Of a stretch of 64,000 bases of DNA, positions 39,259 to 48,323 are shown piece by piece. The first letter of the stretch is position 1. Each line of letters starts with the position of its first letter. A program made the translations under genes and the position numbers. The notes beneath the pieces are model-generated. The model was given only the letters and a program-made list of their open reading frames with translations. It had not been told where the DNA came from and made no database searches. This DNA is from Sediminihaliea albiluteola (GTDB lineage: Bacteria > Pseudomonadota > Gammaproteobacteria > Pseudomonadales > Halieaceae), in assembly GCF_014077625.1 (NCBI RefSeq), contig NZ_JACFXU010000014.1, positions 124,001-188,000 on the forward strand, written 5' to 3'.

Positions 39259-41298
39259 TTAGTGTATGTCTTTCCAATATTCGCGATTGAGCAACCAGGC
39301 GAATACAAAGAACAGGGCTACAAAGAGCAGCACAAAAGTACCGATGCGCTTGCGATCATTCGCCATCGGCTCTGATGTGTAGGCCAGAAAGTTGGTCAGG
39401 TCGTACATTGCCGTGTCGAACTCTTCAGGCGACATCGATCCCTCTTCAGTCACCACCAAGCGACCACAAGGCACTTCCATGATGTCCTCGCCGGTCAGCG
39501 GATCACGCTTCACTCCGCCGTTAGCAGCTCTTGCTGGCCCCAGTGCACACTCCTGCATGCCCTGCAGCTCCAACAAGACATGGGGCATACCCACATCCTT
39601 AAAGACCTTATTGTTCACTCCCCAAGGACGACTCTCATCCTTGTAGAAAGTGCGCAGGTAGGTATACAGCCACTCTGGCTGGCGAGCCCGCGAGATCAGC
39701 GTCAAATCTGGCGGTGCAGCACCAAACCATACTTTAGCATCCTTCACTGACATAGAATTGTTCATCAGCTCGCCGATTTTGACACTGGGGTCAAAAATCA
39801 GGTTGGCCTCGAAAAGGTCCTCTGGAATGCCTAGGTCAGCCGCTACGCGGTTGTAACGAGAGTACTGCAAGGAGTGACAGCCCATACAGTAGTTCATATA
39901 GAGCTTGGCACCATTTTGCAAGGAAGCCTTGTCCGATGCATCGGCAGTAAACTCATCACAGGGCACAGTGCCGCAGTTGAAACCTGACTCGGCTCCCACT
40001 GCTTTGAGCGGCAAAATAGTCAGCGCAAGAATCAGCGCCAAACCCGCCAAGCTGCCCCAGAAACCAATGCCGCCATCCATAGTAACACGCTCGGGTACTG
40101 GCTTGGTCTTGTCCATCTTAGACCAAATAGGCATCAGCAGGAAAAAGGCGAAGTAGAATATCGAGCAAATCTGCGCCAAGAAAGTACGCTCAGGAGTCGG
40201 CGATTTAACACCCAGCACACCCAGAATCAGGAAGCAGGCCACAAACAGCACCAGCATGACCTTATTCAGGTTGCCGCGATAGCGCCAAGACTTCACCGGG
40301 TTGCGATCCAACCAGGGCAAGATAAAGGGAATCGCTACCGAGGCGGCAAAGGCCACAAAACCCCAGAACTTATCCGGTACAGCACGCAGCACCGAGTAGA
40401 AGGGTGTGAAGTACCATACGGGCGCAATATGCTCAGGCGTCTTCAAGCCATCTGCCTGTTCAAAGTTGGCGTATTCTAAGAAGAAGCCGCCCATCTCTGG
40501 CATAAAGAAAATCACCGCACAGAACACAAACAGGAACACAGCGATCGCCTGTAAATCGTGCACTGTGTAGTAAGGGTGGAAGGCCACGCCATCTAGCGGC
40601 ACGCCATCTGGCCCTTTATTCTTTTTGATCTCCACACCATCGGGGTTATTTGAGCCCACTTCGTGCAGAGCCAGCAAGTGCAGCACCACCAGCGCCAACA
40701 ACACGATTGGCAGGGCAACTACGTGCAGCGCGAAGAAGCGGTTCAGAGTGGCACCGGAAATCAGGTAGTCACCGCGAATCCAAGTCACCAGATCTTCCCC
40801 GACCACGGGAATCGCACCAAACAGGGAGATAATCACCTGGGCGCCCCAGTAGGACATCTGCCCCCAAGGCAATACGTAGCCAACGAAGGCCTCGGCCATT
40901 AGCACCACGAAGATCAACATACCGAAGATCCAAATCAACTCGCGGGGCTTCTTGTAAGAGCCATAAATCAAGGCGCGGAACATGTGCAAATACACCACCA
41001 CAAAGAAGGCCGAGGCCCCCGTGGAGTGCATGTAGCGCAGAATCCAGCCGTAGTCGACATCGCGCATGATGTACTCGACCGATGCGAAAGCATTTTCGGC
41101 ACTCGGTGTGTAGCTCATAGTCAGCCAGATACCTGTCAGTAGCTGATTAACCAGCACTAACAGCGATAGCACACCAAAGTAATACCAGAAGTTAAAGTTT
41201 TTCGGCGCGTAGTACTTGGCCATGTGCGTATTCCACGCACGCATGATGGGCAGACGCTCATCTACCCAGTCTCGCAAACCTACTAGCATATTGATCAT
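39259..41298 (-). CDS. petBC: Fused cytochrome b / cytochrome c1 of the bc1 complex
   Basis: A 679-residue continuous frame. Residues 1-406 are cytochrome b: eight membrane segments, heme His pairs in RYMHSTGASAFFVVVYLHMF and FALHVVALPIVLLALVVLH, Qo motif PVWY, and an end (KPVPERVT) where the Pseudomonas protein stops. Residues 407-679 are cytochrome c1: a signal-like hydrophobic segment at about 412-432, CMGCH heme c site (Cys471, Cys474, His475), probable axial Met571 (DVGMPH) and a C-terminal anchor at 653-670. Bradyrhizobium fbcH is a known precursor of this kind, cut by signal peptidase. An ATG at 40080 could also start c1 separately, but its Shine-Dalgarno is weak. Its start overlaps petA (TGATG). 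The complex oxidises ubiquinol and reduces cytochrome c. Confidence 0.93.
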   Translation of the reverse strand: MINMLVGLRDWVDERLPIMRAWNTHMAKYYAPKNFNFWYYFGVLSLLVLVNQLLTGIWLTMSYTPSAENAFASVEYIMRDVDYGWILRYMHSTGASAFFVVVYLHMFRALIYGSYKKPRELIWIFGMLIFVVLMAEAFVGYVLPWGQMSYWGAQVIISLFGAIPVVGEDLVTWIRGDYLISGATLNRFFALHVVALPIVLLALVVLHLLALHEVGSNNPDGVEIKKNKGPDGVPLDGVAFHPYYTVHDLQAIAVFLFVFCAVIFFMPEMGGFFLEYANFEQADGLKTPEHIAPVWYFTPFYSVLRAVPDKFWGFVAFAASVAIPFILPWLDRNPVKSWRYRGNLNKVMLVLFVACFLILGVLGVKSPTPERTFLAQICSIFYFAFFLLMPIWSKMDKTKPVPERVTMDGGIGFWGSLAGLALILALTILPLKAVGAESGFNCGTVPCDEFTADASDKASLQNGAKLYMNYCMGCHSLQYSRYNRVAADLGIPEDLFEANLIFDPSVKIGELMNNSMSVKDAKVWFGAAPPDLTLISRARQPEWLYTYLRTFYKDESRPWGVNNKVFKDVGMPHVLLELQGMQECALGPARAANGGVKRDPLTGEDIMEVPCGRLVVTEEGSMSPEEFDTAMYDLTNFLAYTSEPMANDRKRIGTFVLLFVALFFVFAWLLNREYWKDIH

Positions 41299-41894
41299 CA
41301 GGCTGCCTCCGTATCCACGCCAATCACCAGAACGTTGTCGCCTTCGTAGGAGTACGGCGGCACCACCAAGTTAGCTGAAGCCGGCACACCATTGTACACG
41401 CGGCCAGCAAGGTCGAACTTAGAGCCGTGGCAGGGACAGAAAAAGCCGCCCACCCAAGCATCGCCACCCAGATCAGCAGCGCCGACTTCAGGACGATATT
41501 TAGGCGCACAACCGAGGTGGGTGCACAGACCAACCGCCACAAATATTTCGGGGCGAATCGCGCGACCTTCACCGGTCACGTAGTCTGGCTGCTCAGAAAT
41601 TTCGGACGCGGGATCTTTCAGGCTACCGTCTAGCGACGACAGTGCGGCGAGCATTTCCGGCGTGCGGTACACCACATAAACCGGCTGACCACGCCACTCC
41701 ACGACCACCATCTGGCCCGGCTCTAACTTACTGATATCGGCTTTGACCGGCGCACCGGCGGCCTTCGCCTTGGCAGATGGGTTCCAAGAACCCAGAAATG
41801 GCACAGCAATTCCTACCGCACCGGCAACACCCACCGCACTGGTGGCGGCCGTTAGGAAACGCCTCCTGCCGGTGTTTACGCCATCGCTACTCAT
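41298..41894 (-). CDS. petA: Ubiquinol-cytochrome c reductase Rieske iron-sulfur subunit
   Basis: 198 residues. A twin-arginine-like N-terminus (GRRRFLTAATSAVG) with one membrane segment at about 15-33, then the Rieske domain with CTHLGC and CPCHGS, the two Cys and two His that hold the 2Fe-2S cluster. GVPASANLVVPPY is the C-terminal Pro loop. First gene of petA-petBC, following rpsI. Confidence 0.97.
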   Translation of the reverse strand: MSSDGVNTGRRRFLTAATSAVGVAGAVGIAVPFLGSWNPSAKAKAAGAPVKADISKLEPGQMVVVEWRGQPVYVVYRTPEMLAALSSLDGSLKDPASEISEQPDYVTGEGRAIRPEIFVAVGLCTHLGCAPKYRPEVGAADLGGDAWVGGFFCPCHGSKFDLAGRVYNGVPASANLVVPPYSYEGDNVLVIGVDTEAA

Positions 41895-42066
41895 GCTTCT
41901 CTCCCCTAATCATCGGCTCGTTGGCAGAGATTACCAGACCACCGGGACCGCTTTGCGAAAATGTTGCAAATAGTAATGATTTTAGCCGGTTCTGACAAGG
42001 AAAAAGCCCGACATAGCCGACTCTTAGGGGCCAACACAGCAGCCCCACAAAAGGACTCTCCAGACA

Positions 42067-42104
42067 CAAAAAAACGCCCGACCTGCGTGCAGACCGGACG
42101 TTTT
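42067..42104 (-). terminator. Rho-independent terminator after rpsI
   Basis: On the minus strand ACGTCCGGTCTGC pairs with GCAGGTCGGGCGT (with G-U pairs) across a short loop, followed by seven T. It lies about 50 bases after the rpsI stop and separates ribosomal from respiratory genes. Confidence 0.8.
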
Positions 42105-42155
42105 GTCTTGAGCTTGGCCTGATAGGTGCCGAGCTGAGCCCGCACCTGAAGCCAA

Positions 42156-42548
42156 TTAACGCTTGGAGAACTGGGGACGCTTGCGCGCTTTGCGCAGGCC
42201 CACTTTCTTCCGCTCAACCGCACGGGCATCACGTGTCACATAGCCTGCGCCACGCAGGGTGCCACGCAGAGACTCATCGTATTCCATGAGTGCGCGCGTA
42301 ATACCGTGACGAATCGCACCGGCTTGGCCGAAGCTGCCGCCGCCTTCCACTGTCACGTTGATGTCGAACTTGTCACTCAGTTCAACCAACTCCAGCGGCT
42401 GACGCACGATCATACGTGCCACTTCGCGACCGAAGTACTGGTCCAGTGGACGCTTGTTTACTGTGATCGCACCTTCACCGCTTTGGATAAACACACGCGC
42501 GGTGGAAGTCTTGCGACGACCTGTTCCGTAGTATTGGGTAGCTGACAT
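42156..42548 (-). CDS. rpsI: 30S ribosomal protein S9
   Basis: 130 residues. [16 protein letters not shown] at the N-terminus, [19 protein letters not shown] in the middle, and the basic C-terminal tail KRPQFSKR that reaches the P-site tRNA. It is 12 bases after rplM. Confidence 0.99.
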   Translation of the reverse strand: MSATQYYGTGRRKTSTARVFIQSGEGAITVNKRPLDQYFGREVARMIVRQPLELVELSDKFDINVTVEGGGSFGQAGAIRHGITRALMEYDESLRGTLRGAGYVTRDARAVERKKVGLRKARKRPQFSKR

Positions 42549-42560
42549 AGGTGATTTCCG

Positions 42561-42989
42561 TTAGATATTCAATTCTTGCGGCTGCTGCGCGGCGTGCGGA
42601 TGCTCAGTACCTGCATAGACTTTCAGTTTCTTGAACATAGCGCGGCCGAGCGGGTTGCGCGGCAGCATGCCTTTCACAGCACCCTGAAGCACACGCTCAG
42701 GTGCCTTTTCGATCAACTTCTCGAAAGACATAGATTTCAGACCACCGGGATAACCCGTGTGGTGGTGGTACATTTTGTCGGTCGCCTTGGCACCGGTCAC
42801 ACGGATTTTCTCGGCGTTGATCACCACGATATAATCGCCGGTGTCGACGTGAGGTGTGTATTCGGGCTTGTGCTTGCCACGCAAACGGTGAGCAATCTCA
42901 CTGGCCAGGCGCCCCAGAGTCTTGTCAGACGCGTCGACCACGAACCAGTCGCGGGACACTTCTTCAGCTTTGGCACTAAAAGTTTTCAT
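42561..42989 (-). CDS. rplM: 50S ribosomal protein L13
   Basis: 142 residues from ATG 42989, which has AGAGGCGG upstream; a longer frame from 43049 adds 20 residues of leader. Landmarks are [35 protein letters not shown] and [19 protein letters not shown]. The rplM-rpsI pair is universal. In E. coli L13 represses its own message through the leader. Confidence 0.98.
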   Translation of the reverse strand: MKTFSAKAEEVSRDWFVVDASDKTLGRLASEIAHRLRGKHKPEYTPHVDTGDYIVVINAEKIRVTGAKATDKMYHHHTGYPGGLKSMSFEKLIEKAPERVLQGAVKGMLPRNPLGRAMFKKLKVYAGTEHPHAAQQPQELNI

Positions 42990-43030
42990 CAATAACCGCC
43001 TCTTGGAGGGCTCCAATTTCGAGAGCGCGA

Positions 43031-43059
43031 ATACTACCGCCGCGCCCACGCCTTTTCAA
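43031..43059 (-). promoter_or_regulatory. Sigma-70 promoter of rplM-rpsI
   Basis: TTGAAA (43054-43059), 17-base spacer, TAGTAT (43031-43036) on the minus strand, predicting a start near 43024 and a 35-base leader. Confidence 0.75.
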
Positions 43060-43182
43060 GCGAAAAGTAAAAGAATATTCGCTACTTACATTTAATTTAG
43101 CCGAATCGCTATTGGGGCTCTGTGGCCCGGCCTGTCGACATCTGCATCTGCGACCAACCTATCTGCTGCGTGCTCCGTGGTT

Positions 43183-44292
43183 TCAGGGGCGGTGCTCGCG
43201 AGCTAAATACTCCGTAGACTGCATCTCTTGCAGCCGCGATACGGTGCGCTGGAACTCGAACTCCAGGCGGCCGCTACTATACAGCTCTAAAAGTGGTTTG
43301 TCTGCCGCTAAAACCAGCTTTACGTTACGATCGTAAAATTCATCGACTAAATTGATGAAACGGCGCGCCGCATCATCATTGGCACGGCCCATCGCCGGCA
43401 CCCCAGATATCAGCACAGTATTAAAAATACGCGCTAACTCGATATAGTCATTCTGCGACCTCGGCCCATCGCAGAGCTCATCAAAGTCAAACCAGGCGAC
43501 ATCTTCGGTCAATCGCCGACAAGTCAGGTAGCGACCATTCACCAGCAGCCGCTCCCAGTGTTTGCCAGGCTCCGACGCCAGCTGCTCAAAGCTACGCTCC
43601 AAACTGTTATCAGCCGCCTCGCCCAAGGGGTAATGGTAGAGCTCTGCCTGCTGCAGTGTGCGCAGACGATAGTCCACCCCCGCATCCACATTAACGACTT
43701 GGGTATAGCGCTCGATCAGGGCTATGGCCGGCAAAAAGCGCTGTCGCTGCAGACCGTTCTCATAGAGCTTCGAAGGCACGATATTTGAAGTGGCCACCAA
43801 GCTTACGCCGCGCTCAAAGAGGGCCTCCATCAAAGCGCCTAAAATCATCGCATCGGCAATATCGCTGACAAAAAACTCATCGAAACAAATAATACAGGCC
43901 TCGCTGGCCAAGCGATCTGCCACCAAGTTTAGGGGGTTCTTTTCACCATCGAGCGCAGTGAGCTCAGCGTGTACGCGCTGCATAAAGCGATGAAAATGCA
44001 CCCGCATTTTGTCCTTAAATGGCAAGCACTCATAAAAGGTATCGACCAAATAGGTCTTGCCGCGGCCTACGCCACCCCAAAAATATAGCCCAATCTCGGG
44101 CTCCTGCCGCTCTTTTTTCAATCTCCGCCACAGCGCCCCAAAGCCCTTGTTGTTTCGTTTGCGAGCCAATAAGCGCTGATAGAGGTCATCGAGCAGGCGC
44201 ACAGCATGCTCTTGGGAGGCATCGTAGCTAAAGCCCTCACGCTGTAGATCAGCTTGATAGCGTTGCAGTGGTGTTTGTGTAATTGAAGTCAA
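43183..44292 (-). CDS. zapE: Cell division ATPase ZapE (AFG1-like)
   Basis: About 369 residues, AAA-type P-loop ATPase. Walker A GGVGRGKTYLVD, Walker B CIICFDEFFVSDIADAM and arginine region VATSNIVPSKLYENGLQR are typical of ZapE. It associates with FtsZ and affects Z-ring stability under low oxygen in E. coli. No ATG is available; TTG 44292 gives MTSITQTPLQRYQ, close to the usual MTPLxRYQ start, so I chose it over TTG 44379 or GTG 44346. It is divergent from zapG. Confidence 0.92.
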   Translation of the reverse strand: MTSITQTPLQRYQADLQREGFSYDASQEHAVRLLDDLYQRLLARKRNNKGFGALWRRLKKERQEPEIGLYFWGGVGRGKTYLVDTFYECLPFKDKMRVHFHRFMQRVHAELTALDGEKNPLNLVADRLASEACIICFDEFFVSDIADAMILGALMEALFERGVSLVATSNIVPSKLYENGLQRQRFLPAIALIERYTQVVNVDAGVDYRLRTLQQAELYHYPLGEAADNSLERSFEQLASEPGKHWERLLVNGRYLTCRRLTEDVAWFDFDELCDGPRSQNDYIELARIFNTVLISGVPAMGRANDDAARRFINLVDEFYDRNVKLVLAADKPLLELYSSGRLEFEFQRTVSRLQEMQSTEYLAREHRP

Positions 44293-44393
44293 TTCGAGAC
44301 GGCTCGAGTAGCTGCTTATTTCAGGTGGATTTCCGGAAGGCGCCACTTTAACGACCGCGCAGGCTATTGGCAACGACAATGGCTAGCGCAAAC

Positions 44394-44422
44394 CTTTTGT
44401 CCGCCCTATATTCGGGTATACT
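44394..44422 (+). promoter_or_regulatory. Possible promoter of zapG
   Basis: TATACT (44417-44422) is a good -10 hexamer; the -35 at 17 bases (CTTTTG, 44394-44399) is poor. It lies 38 bases before the zapG start. Confidence 0.35.
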
Positions 44423-44459
44423 AGCCGACCTGTTTTTCCCGCCCTGTGAGGATTTGCCT

Positions 44460-44945
44460 GTGTATAGCATAACCATCGTCGCCATTTCAGTTGCCATCGC
44501 CCTACTTGTCGGTTTGGGCATCGGTCTGCTGCTAGGCCGACGGAGCTCAGCAGATGGTAAGAAATACCGCGAGGTCGAACGCAAACTAGATCAAGTCATT
44601 CAAGACAAGCGCGCTTATGAAGATGAGGTTGTGGAGCACTTTGGCAAAACCGCTAAGCTGCTCAATTCGCTCACCGATAGCTATCGCGATGTGCATAACC
44701 ACCTAGCCAATGGCGCCGCCACCCTGTGCCAAGGACAAGGCCCGATCTCTATGGACCGCCTAGAACGGGCCGGCGATGACGCTGAAATTCCCGCCCACTT
44801 GGCCAGCATTCAGCCACCGCTGGACTATGCGCCCAAATCTTCACCTGAAGAAAAGGGCATGCTGAACGAAGAATTCGGCTTGGAGAACGAAAAGCCGCGC
44901 GCCCCCGCCGTGGAGCACAAAGAAGAAAGCGCTGCCAAGCTCTAA
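44460..44945 (+). CDS. zapG: Z-ring associated protein ZapG (YhcB, DUF1043)
   Basis: About 161 residues: N-terminal membrane segment (VAISVAIALLVGLGIGLLLGRR), then a cytoplasmic coiled coil (KYREVERKLDQVIQDKRAYEDEVVEHFGKT) and a disordered acidic tail. YhcB links division, wall and lipid synthesis in enterics. GTG 44460 is chosen with GAGGAT seven bases upstream and because the membrane helix then starts at the N-terminus as in the family. Confidence 0.9.
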   Translation: MYSITIVAISVAIALLVGLGIGLLLGRRSSADGKKYREVERKLDQVIQDKRAYEDEVVEHFGKTAKLLNSLTDSYRDVHNHLANGAATLCQGQGPISMDRLERAGDDAEIPAHLASIQPPLDYAPKSSPEEKGMLNEEFGLENEKPRAPAVEHKEESAAKL

Positions 44946-44974
44946 ACCCTAGCCTACTTGCTTGGCAGGCACCG

Positions 44975-45736
44975 CTACACCGGGTTATCGATATCGATGT
45001 AGCGGTGCTCTAAATCAAACAAACTCGCCATTGCCGCACCCACCGCCTGCACCCCATAGCGCTCCGTTGCGTGGTGACCGGCAGCAATAAAGCCAATCCC
45101 CTCTTCCCGGGCAGTGTGGACAGTTTGCTCTGAAGCCTCGCCGCTTATAAACAACTCCGCTCCTGCTGCGAGTGCCGCATCGATGTAAGATTGCGCCGCA
45201 CCCGTACACCAAGCCACGCGCTGTACCTGCTGCTCTGGATCACCGATATGCAGTGGCTCACGACCTGTTAGCTCGCGCAATTGCGCCACCAACTCAGACG
45301 CCGAGCGCGGCACAGACAAGCTTGCCACATTACCCACTGCGTCACTGCGCCCGGGAAACAAGCTCTCATTATCGTCAAACTCTAAGAGCCGCCCCAAGCA
45401 GGCGTTATTACCGAGCTCTGGGTGGGCATCGAGGGGCAAGTGATAAGCCAAGAGACTAATATCATTAGCTAGCAGAGTCGCCAAACGCCGGCGCTTCATA
45501 CCAGTAATTACTTCGGGCTCACCCTTCCAAAAATAGCCATGGTGGACCAATATCGCATCAGCCTCCCACTCCAAGGCGGCATCGAGCAGAGCTTGGTTGG
45601 CAGTCACACCAGTGACCAAGCGTCGCACTTCGCTGCGCCCCTCTACCTGCAAGCCATTCGGGCAGTAATCTCTAAATAGCTGCGGTTGCAGCACCCGATC
45701 CAATTCCAGTTGAAGCTCCCGCAGTGATACAGACAC
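44975..45736 (-). CDS. NIF3-like dinuclear metal hydrolase family protein
   Basis: 253 residues, NIF3/YbgI family of dinuclear metal-binding hexamers. Metal residues are seen in AILVHHGYFWKG, HLPLDAHPELGNN and GHHATERYG. Biochemical role in bacteria is unsettled (GTP cyclohydrolase I type 2-like annotation is common but doubtful). It is convergent with zapG and divergent from the degS-like gene. Confidence 0.93.
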   Translation of the reverse strand: MSVSLRELQLELDRVLQPQLFRDYCPNGLQVEGRSEVRRLVTGVTANQALLDAALEWEADAILVHHGYFWKGEPEVITGMKRRRLATLLANDISLLAYHLPLDAHPELGNNACLGRLLEFDDNESLFPGRSDAVGNVASLSVPRSASELVAQLRELTGREPLHIGDPEQQVQRVAWCTGAAQSYIDAALAAGAELFISGEASEQTVHTAREEGIGFIAAGHHATERYGVQAVGAAMASLFDLEHRYIDIDNPV

Positions 45737-45823
45737 GCTTTTAACCCCCGACTATGATGTGTTTGAATAGCTCTCATCCGGCTCCCAGCTAGCGCCAGCA
45801 TATCAAGGCACAGGACACCGGAA

Positions 45824-45847
45824 GGGCGCATCATATACAATGCGCCC
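45824..45847. promoter_or_regulatory. 8-bp inverted repeat in the NIF3 / degS-like divergent gap
   Basis: GGGCGCAT-N8-ATGCGCCC is perfect, and its loop holds TATACA, a plausible -10 element for the degS-like gene. A repressor site overlapping a promoter is possible; no factor is identified. Confidence 0.45.
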
Positions 45848-45870
45848 GCTAAACGACATGTAACGGCGCT

Positions 45871-46998
45871 ATGAAAGACACCCTCAAATTTATTACTTGG
45901 CCGACTTTGGCCGGCCTATTTGCAGCTCTGCTGATTCTAGATCGCTATGTTTTGCCCAGCAGCCCAGGCAACAGCCCAGCCACAGCAGAGACCGTGAGCT
46001 ACGCAGCAGCTGTACGCAGCGCCAGCCCAGCGGTTGTTAACATATATACCGCACGCCTTGTAGCCGAACGCAGCCAGCCAATGAGCGGCTTATTTCCTGG
46101 GCGCCAAAATCTACATCAGGAGCGCCGCCAGAGAATTGAGCAATCCCTCGGCTCGGGCGTCATCATGACCCAAGAGGGTCACATTCTGACCAACAATCAT
46201 GTGATTAACCAAGTCGATGCAATCCAAGTTCTACTGCACGACGGTCGCCTAGCTAAAGCCCGAGTCATCGGCACCGATACCGCCACCGATTTGGCAGTGC
46301 TCAAAATCGACTTGCCCGACCTGCAACCGATAGAGCTTGGCAACTCCGATAACACCCGGGTGGGCGATGTGGTGCTCGCGATCGGCAACCCCTTGGGCTT
46401 TGGTAACTCGGTCACCCAAGGCATCGTCTCGGCACTGGGCCGCTACTTCCCACAACAGGGCCGCAGCAACACCTACGAAGACTACATTCAAACTGATGCC
46501 ATCATTCACCTGGGTAACTCGGGCGGGGCACTGATCGACACTCAGGGCCGCTTGCTTGGCATCAACACACTGATTTACACGGCTGGCGACCAGGGCCGTG
46601 CCGCTTCACCCACCGGCATCGGTATCAGCTTGGCTATTCCCGTCAATCTCGCTGTGTTTGTCATGCAAGATCTGGTGGACTACGGCGAGGTGATTCGCGG
46701 CTGGCTCGGTGTGAGTGTCGAGCCAGTAAGGCGCCTCATTAACGGCTCACCCACCGGTCAAGCACTAGCGGTTGAAGCCATTACCGAAGGCAGCCCCGCC
46801 CAACGGGCCGGCATCCAGCTGGGCGATATCATTACTCACATCGACGGCGAAGCGATTCGCGATGGACGTCAAACCATGCACCGAATAGCCATGTTGCGCC
46901 CCGGTGACGGCATTGATGTAACGGTGCTACGCGACAAGCAGTCGCTGGACCTACAGGCCATCGTTGGCACTCTGCGATATTCGCCCAGCCTGCAATAA
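45871..46998 (+). CDS. degS: DegS/AlgW-like periplasmic serine protease
   Basis: 375 residues: N-terminal membrane anchor (about 7-25), trypsin-like domain with His110 (LTNNHVIN), Asp140 (TDLAVLKID) and Ser217 (GNSGGA), and one PDZ domain from about 280. One PDZ and an anchor fit the DegS/AlgW site-1 protease that cuts anti-sigma RseA/MucA on envelope stress; position near hisD and murA matches algW. The residues before Gly-Asn-Ser are His213-Leu214 where the family normally has Asn-Pro. A short insertion follows (GDQGRAASPT). The alternative is another HtrA paralogue. Confidence 0.92.
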   Translation: MKDTLKFITWPTLAGLFAALLILDRYVLPSSPGNSPATAETVSYAAAVRSASPAVVNIYTARLVAERSQPMSGLFPGRQNLHQERRQRIEQSLGSGVIMTQEGHILTNNHVINQVDAIQVLLHDGRLAKARVIGTDTATDLAVLKIDLPDLQPIELGNSDNTRVGDVVLAIGNPLGFGNSVTQGIVSALGRYFPQQGRSNTYEDYIQTDAIIHLGNSGGALIDTQGRLLGINTLIYTAGDQGRAASPTGIGISLAIPVNLAVFVMQDLVDYGEVIRGWLGVSVEPVRRLINGSPTGQALAVEAITEGSPAQRAGIQLGDIITHIDGEAIRDGRQTMHRIAMLRPGDGIDVTVLRDKQSLDLQAIVGTLRYSPSLQ

Positions 46999-47026
46999 CC
47001 ATAAGCCCTAGCCTACTTGCCCAGGG

Positions 47027-48322
47027 CTAGTCTTCTATCAGGCGCATCTCAGCACTGCGGGCGTGGGCACTTAGCTGCTCGCCTCGAGCTAGCTCCGAGG
47101 CGATACGGCCCAAACTCTGCACCCCTTGCTCGCTGCAGTAAATCACCGAACTGCGCTTCTGAAAATCATAGACCCCAAGCGGTGATGAGAAGCGTGCAGT
47201 AGCCGAGGTTGGCAGCACGTGATTGGGGCCGGCGCAATAGTCGCCAAGGGTTTCTGTGGTGTAGGGCCCCATAAATATAGCGCCGGCGTGCTGCACTGCT
47301 GGCAACAAAGCCTCCGGGTCTTGCACCGACAATTCCAAGTGCTCAGGGGCTAAGCGATTACTAATCGCTACCGCTTCGTCGAGGTCGCGCGTCAAGATCA
47401 TCGCACCTCGAGCACTTAAAGAAGCGCGGATAATCGCCTGCCGCTCCATGGTCGGCAACAAACGCTCAATACTTTCCGCCACCCGATCGAGATAAGCGGC
47501 ATCAGGACAGAGTAACAAGGACTGGGCATTTTCATCGTGCTCGGCTTGGGAGAACAAATCCATCGCCACCCAATCTGGGTCGGTGCCACCATCGCAAATG
47601 ACTAGAATCTCTGAGGGTCCAGCGATCATGTCGATACCCACACGGCCAAATACCTGCCGCTTAGCCGTAGCCACGTAAATATTACCTGGACCGACTATCT
47701 TATCTACCGCGGGTACAGTTTCGGTGCCGTAGGCCAGCGCCGCCACGGCCTGCGCGCCGCCAATGGTAAACACGCGGTCGACCCCAGCAATGCGAGCTGC
47801 CGCCAGTACCATATCGCTTAGCTCACCATCTGGCGCCGGCACCACCATAATCACTTCCGCGACGCCAGCCACCTTCGCCGGCAAGGTATTCATCAGCACC
47901 GAAGAGGGATAACTCGCCTTGCCACCCGGCACATAGACCCCCGCGCGCTCCAGCGGACTAACTTTTTGCCCCAGGCGGTTGCCGAGTTCATCGTGGTAGA
48001 ACCAGCTCTCCTGTCGCTGGTGCTGGTGATAACTGCGCACTCGCTCAGCTGCCTGCTCCAGCGCACTGCGCTGTGCCGGGCTAATCGCTGCCAGTGCTGC
48101 ATCAAGACGCTCTTCGCTAACTTCCAGCTCGGCCATGCTGGCAGCTGGCAAACGGTCAAAACGCGCGGTGTAATCGAGCACCGCTTGATCTCCCCGCTGC
48201 CGAACATCGCGCAATATTTCAGCCACGGCGGCATCAACTTCGCGATCTAAGGCGTCATCCCACTCGGTCAGGCGCTTCAGTTCAAGATCAAAGTCAGATT
48301 GACGGCTATCTAAACGTCGCAT
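47027..48322 (-). CDS. hisD: Histidinol dehydrogenase
   Basis: About 431 residues; oxidises histidinol to histidine in two NAD-dependent steps with Zn. Landmarks are [41 protein letters not shown] and [21 protein letters not shown]. Start ATG 48322 ([12 protein letters not shown]) directly follows the hisG stop; a longer frame would overlap hisG. hisC, next in Pseudomonas, is absent here. Confidence 0.96.
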   Translation of the reverse strand: MRRLDSRQSDFDLELKRLTEWDDALDREVDAAVAEILRDVRQRGDQAVLDYTARFDRLPAASMAELEVSEERLDAALAAISPAQRSALEQAAERVRSYHQHQRQESWFYHDELGNRLGQKVSPLERAGVYVPGGKASYPSSVLMNTLPAKVAGVAEVIMVVPAPDGELSDMVLAAARIAGVDRVFTIGGAQAVAALAYGTETVPAVDKIVGPGNIYVATAKRQVFGRVGIDMIAGPSEILVICDGGTDPDWVAMDLFSQAEHDENAQSLLLCPDAAYLDRVAESIERLLPTMERQAIIRASLSARGAMILTRDLDEAVAISNRLAPEHLELSVQDPEALLPAVQHAGAIFMGPYTTETLGDYCAGPNHVLPTSATARFSSPLGVYDFQKRSSVIYCSEQGVQSLGRIASELARGEQLSAHARSAEMRLIED

Positions 48323-48323
48323 A

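Noticed and set aside
40078-40082. Reading the cytochrome b/c1 frame as two separate genes, as in Pseudomonas.
   Set aside because: No stop codon occurs between the two parts in the given sequence. A separate start at 40080 is possible but has only a weak Shine-Dalgarno, so the fusion is annotated.
44947-47020. A 15-base exact repeat (CCCTAGCCTACTTGC) at 44947-44961 and 47006-47020, each between convergent gene ends.
   Set aside because: A shared 15-mer is expected about once or more by chance in 64 kb, and no larger conserved structure surrounds either copy.
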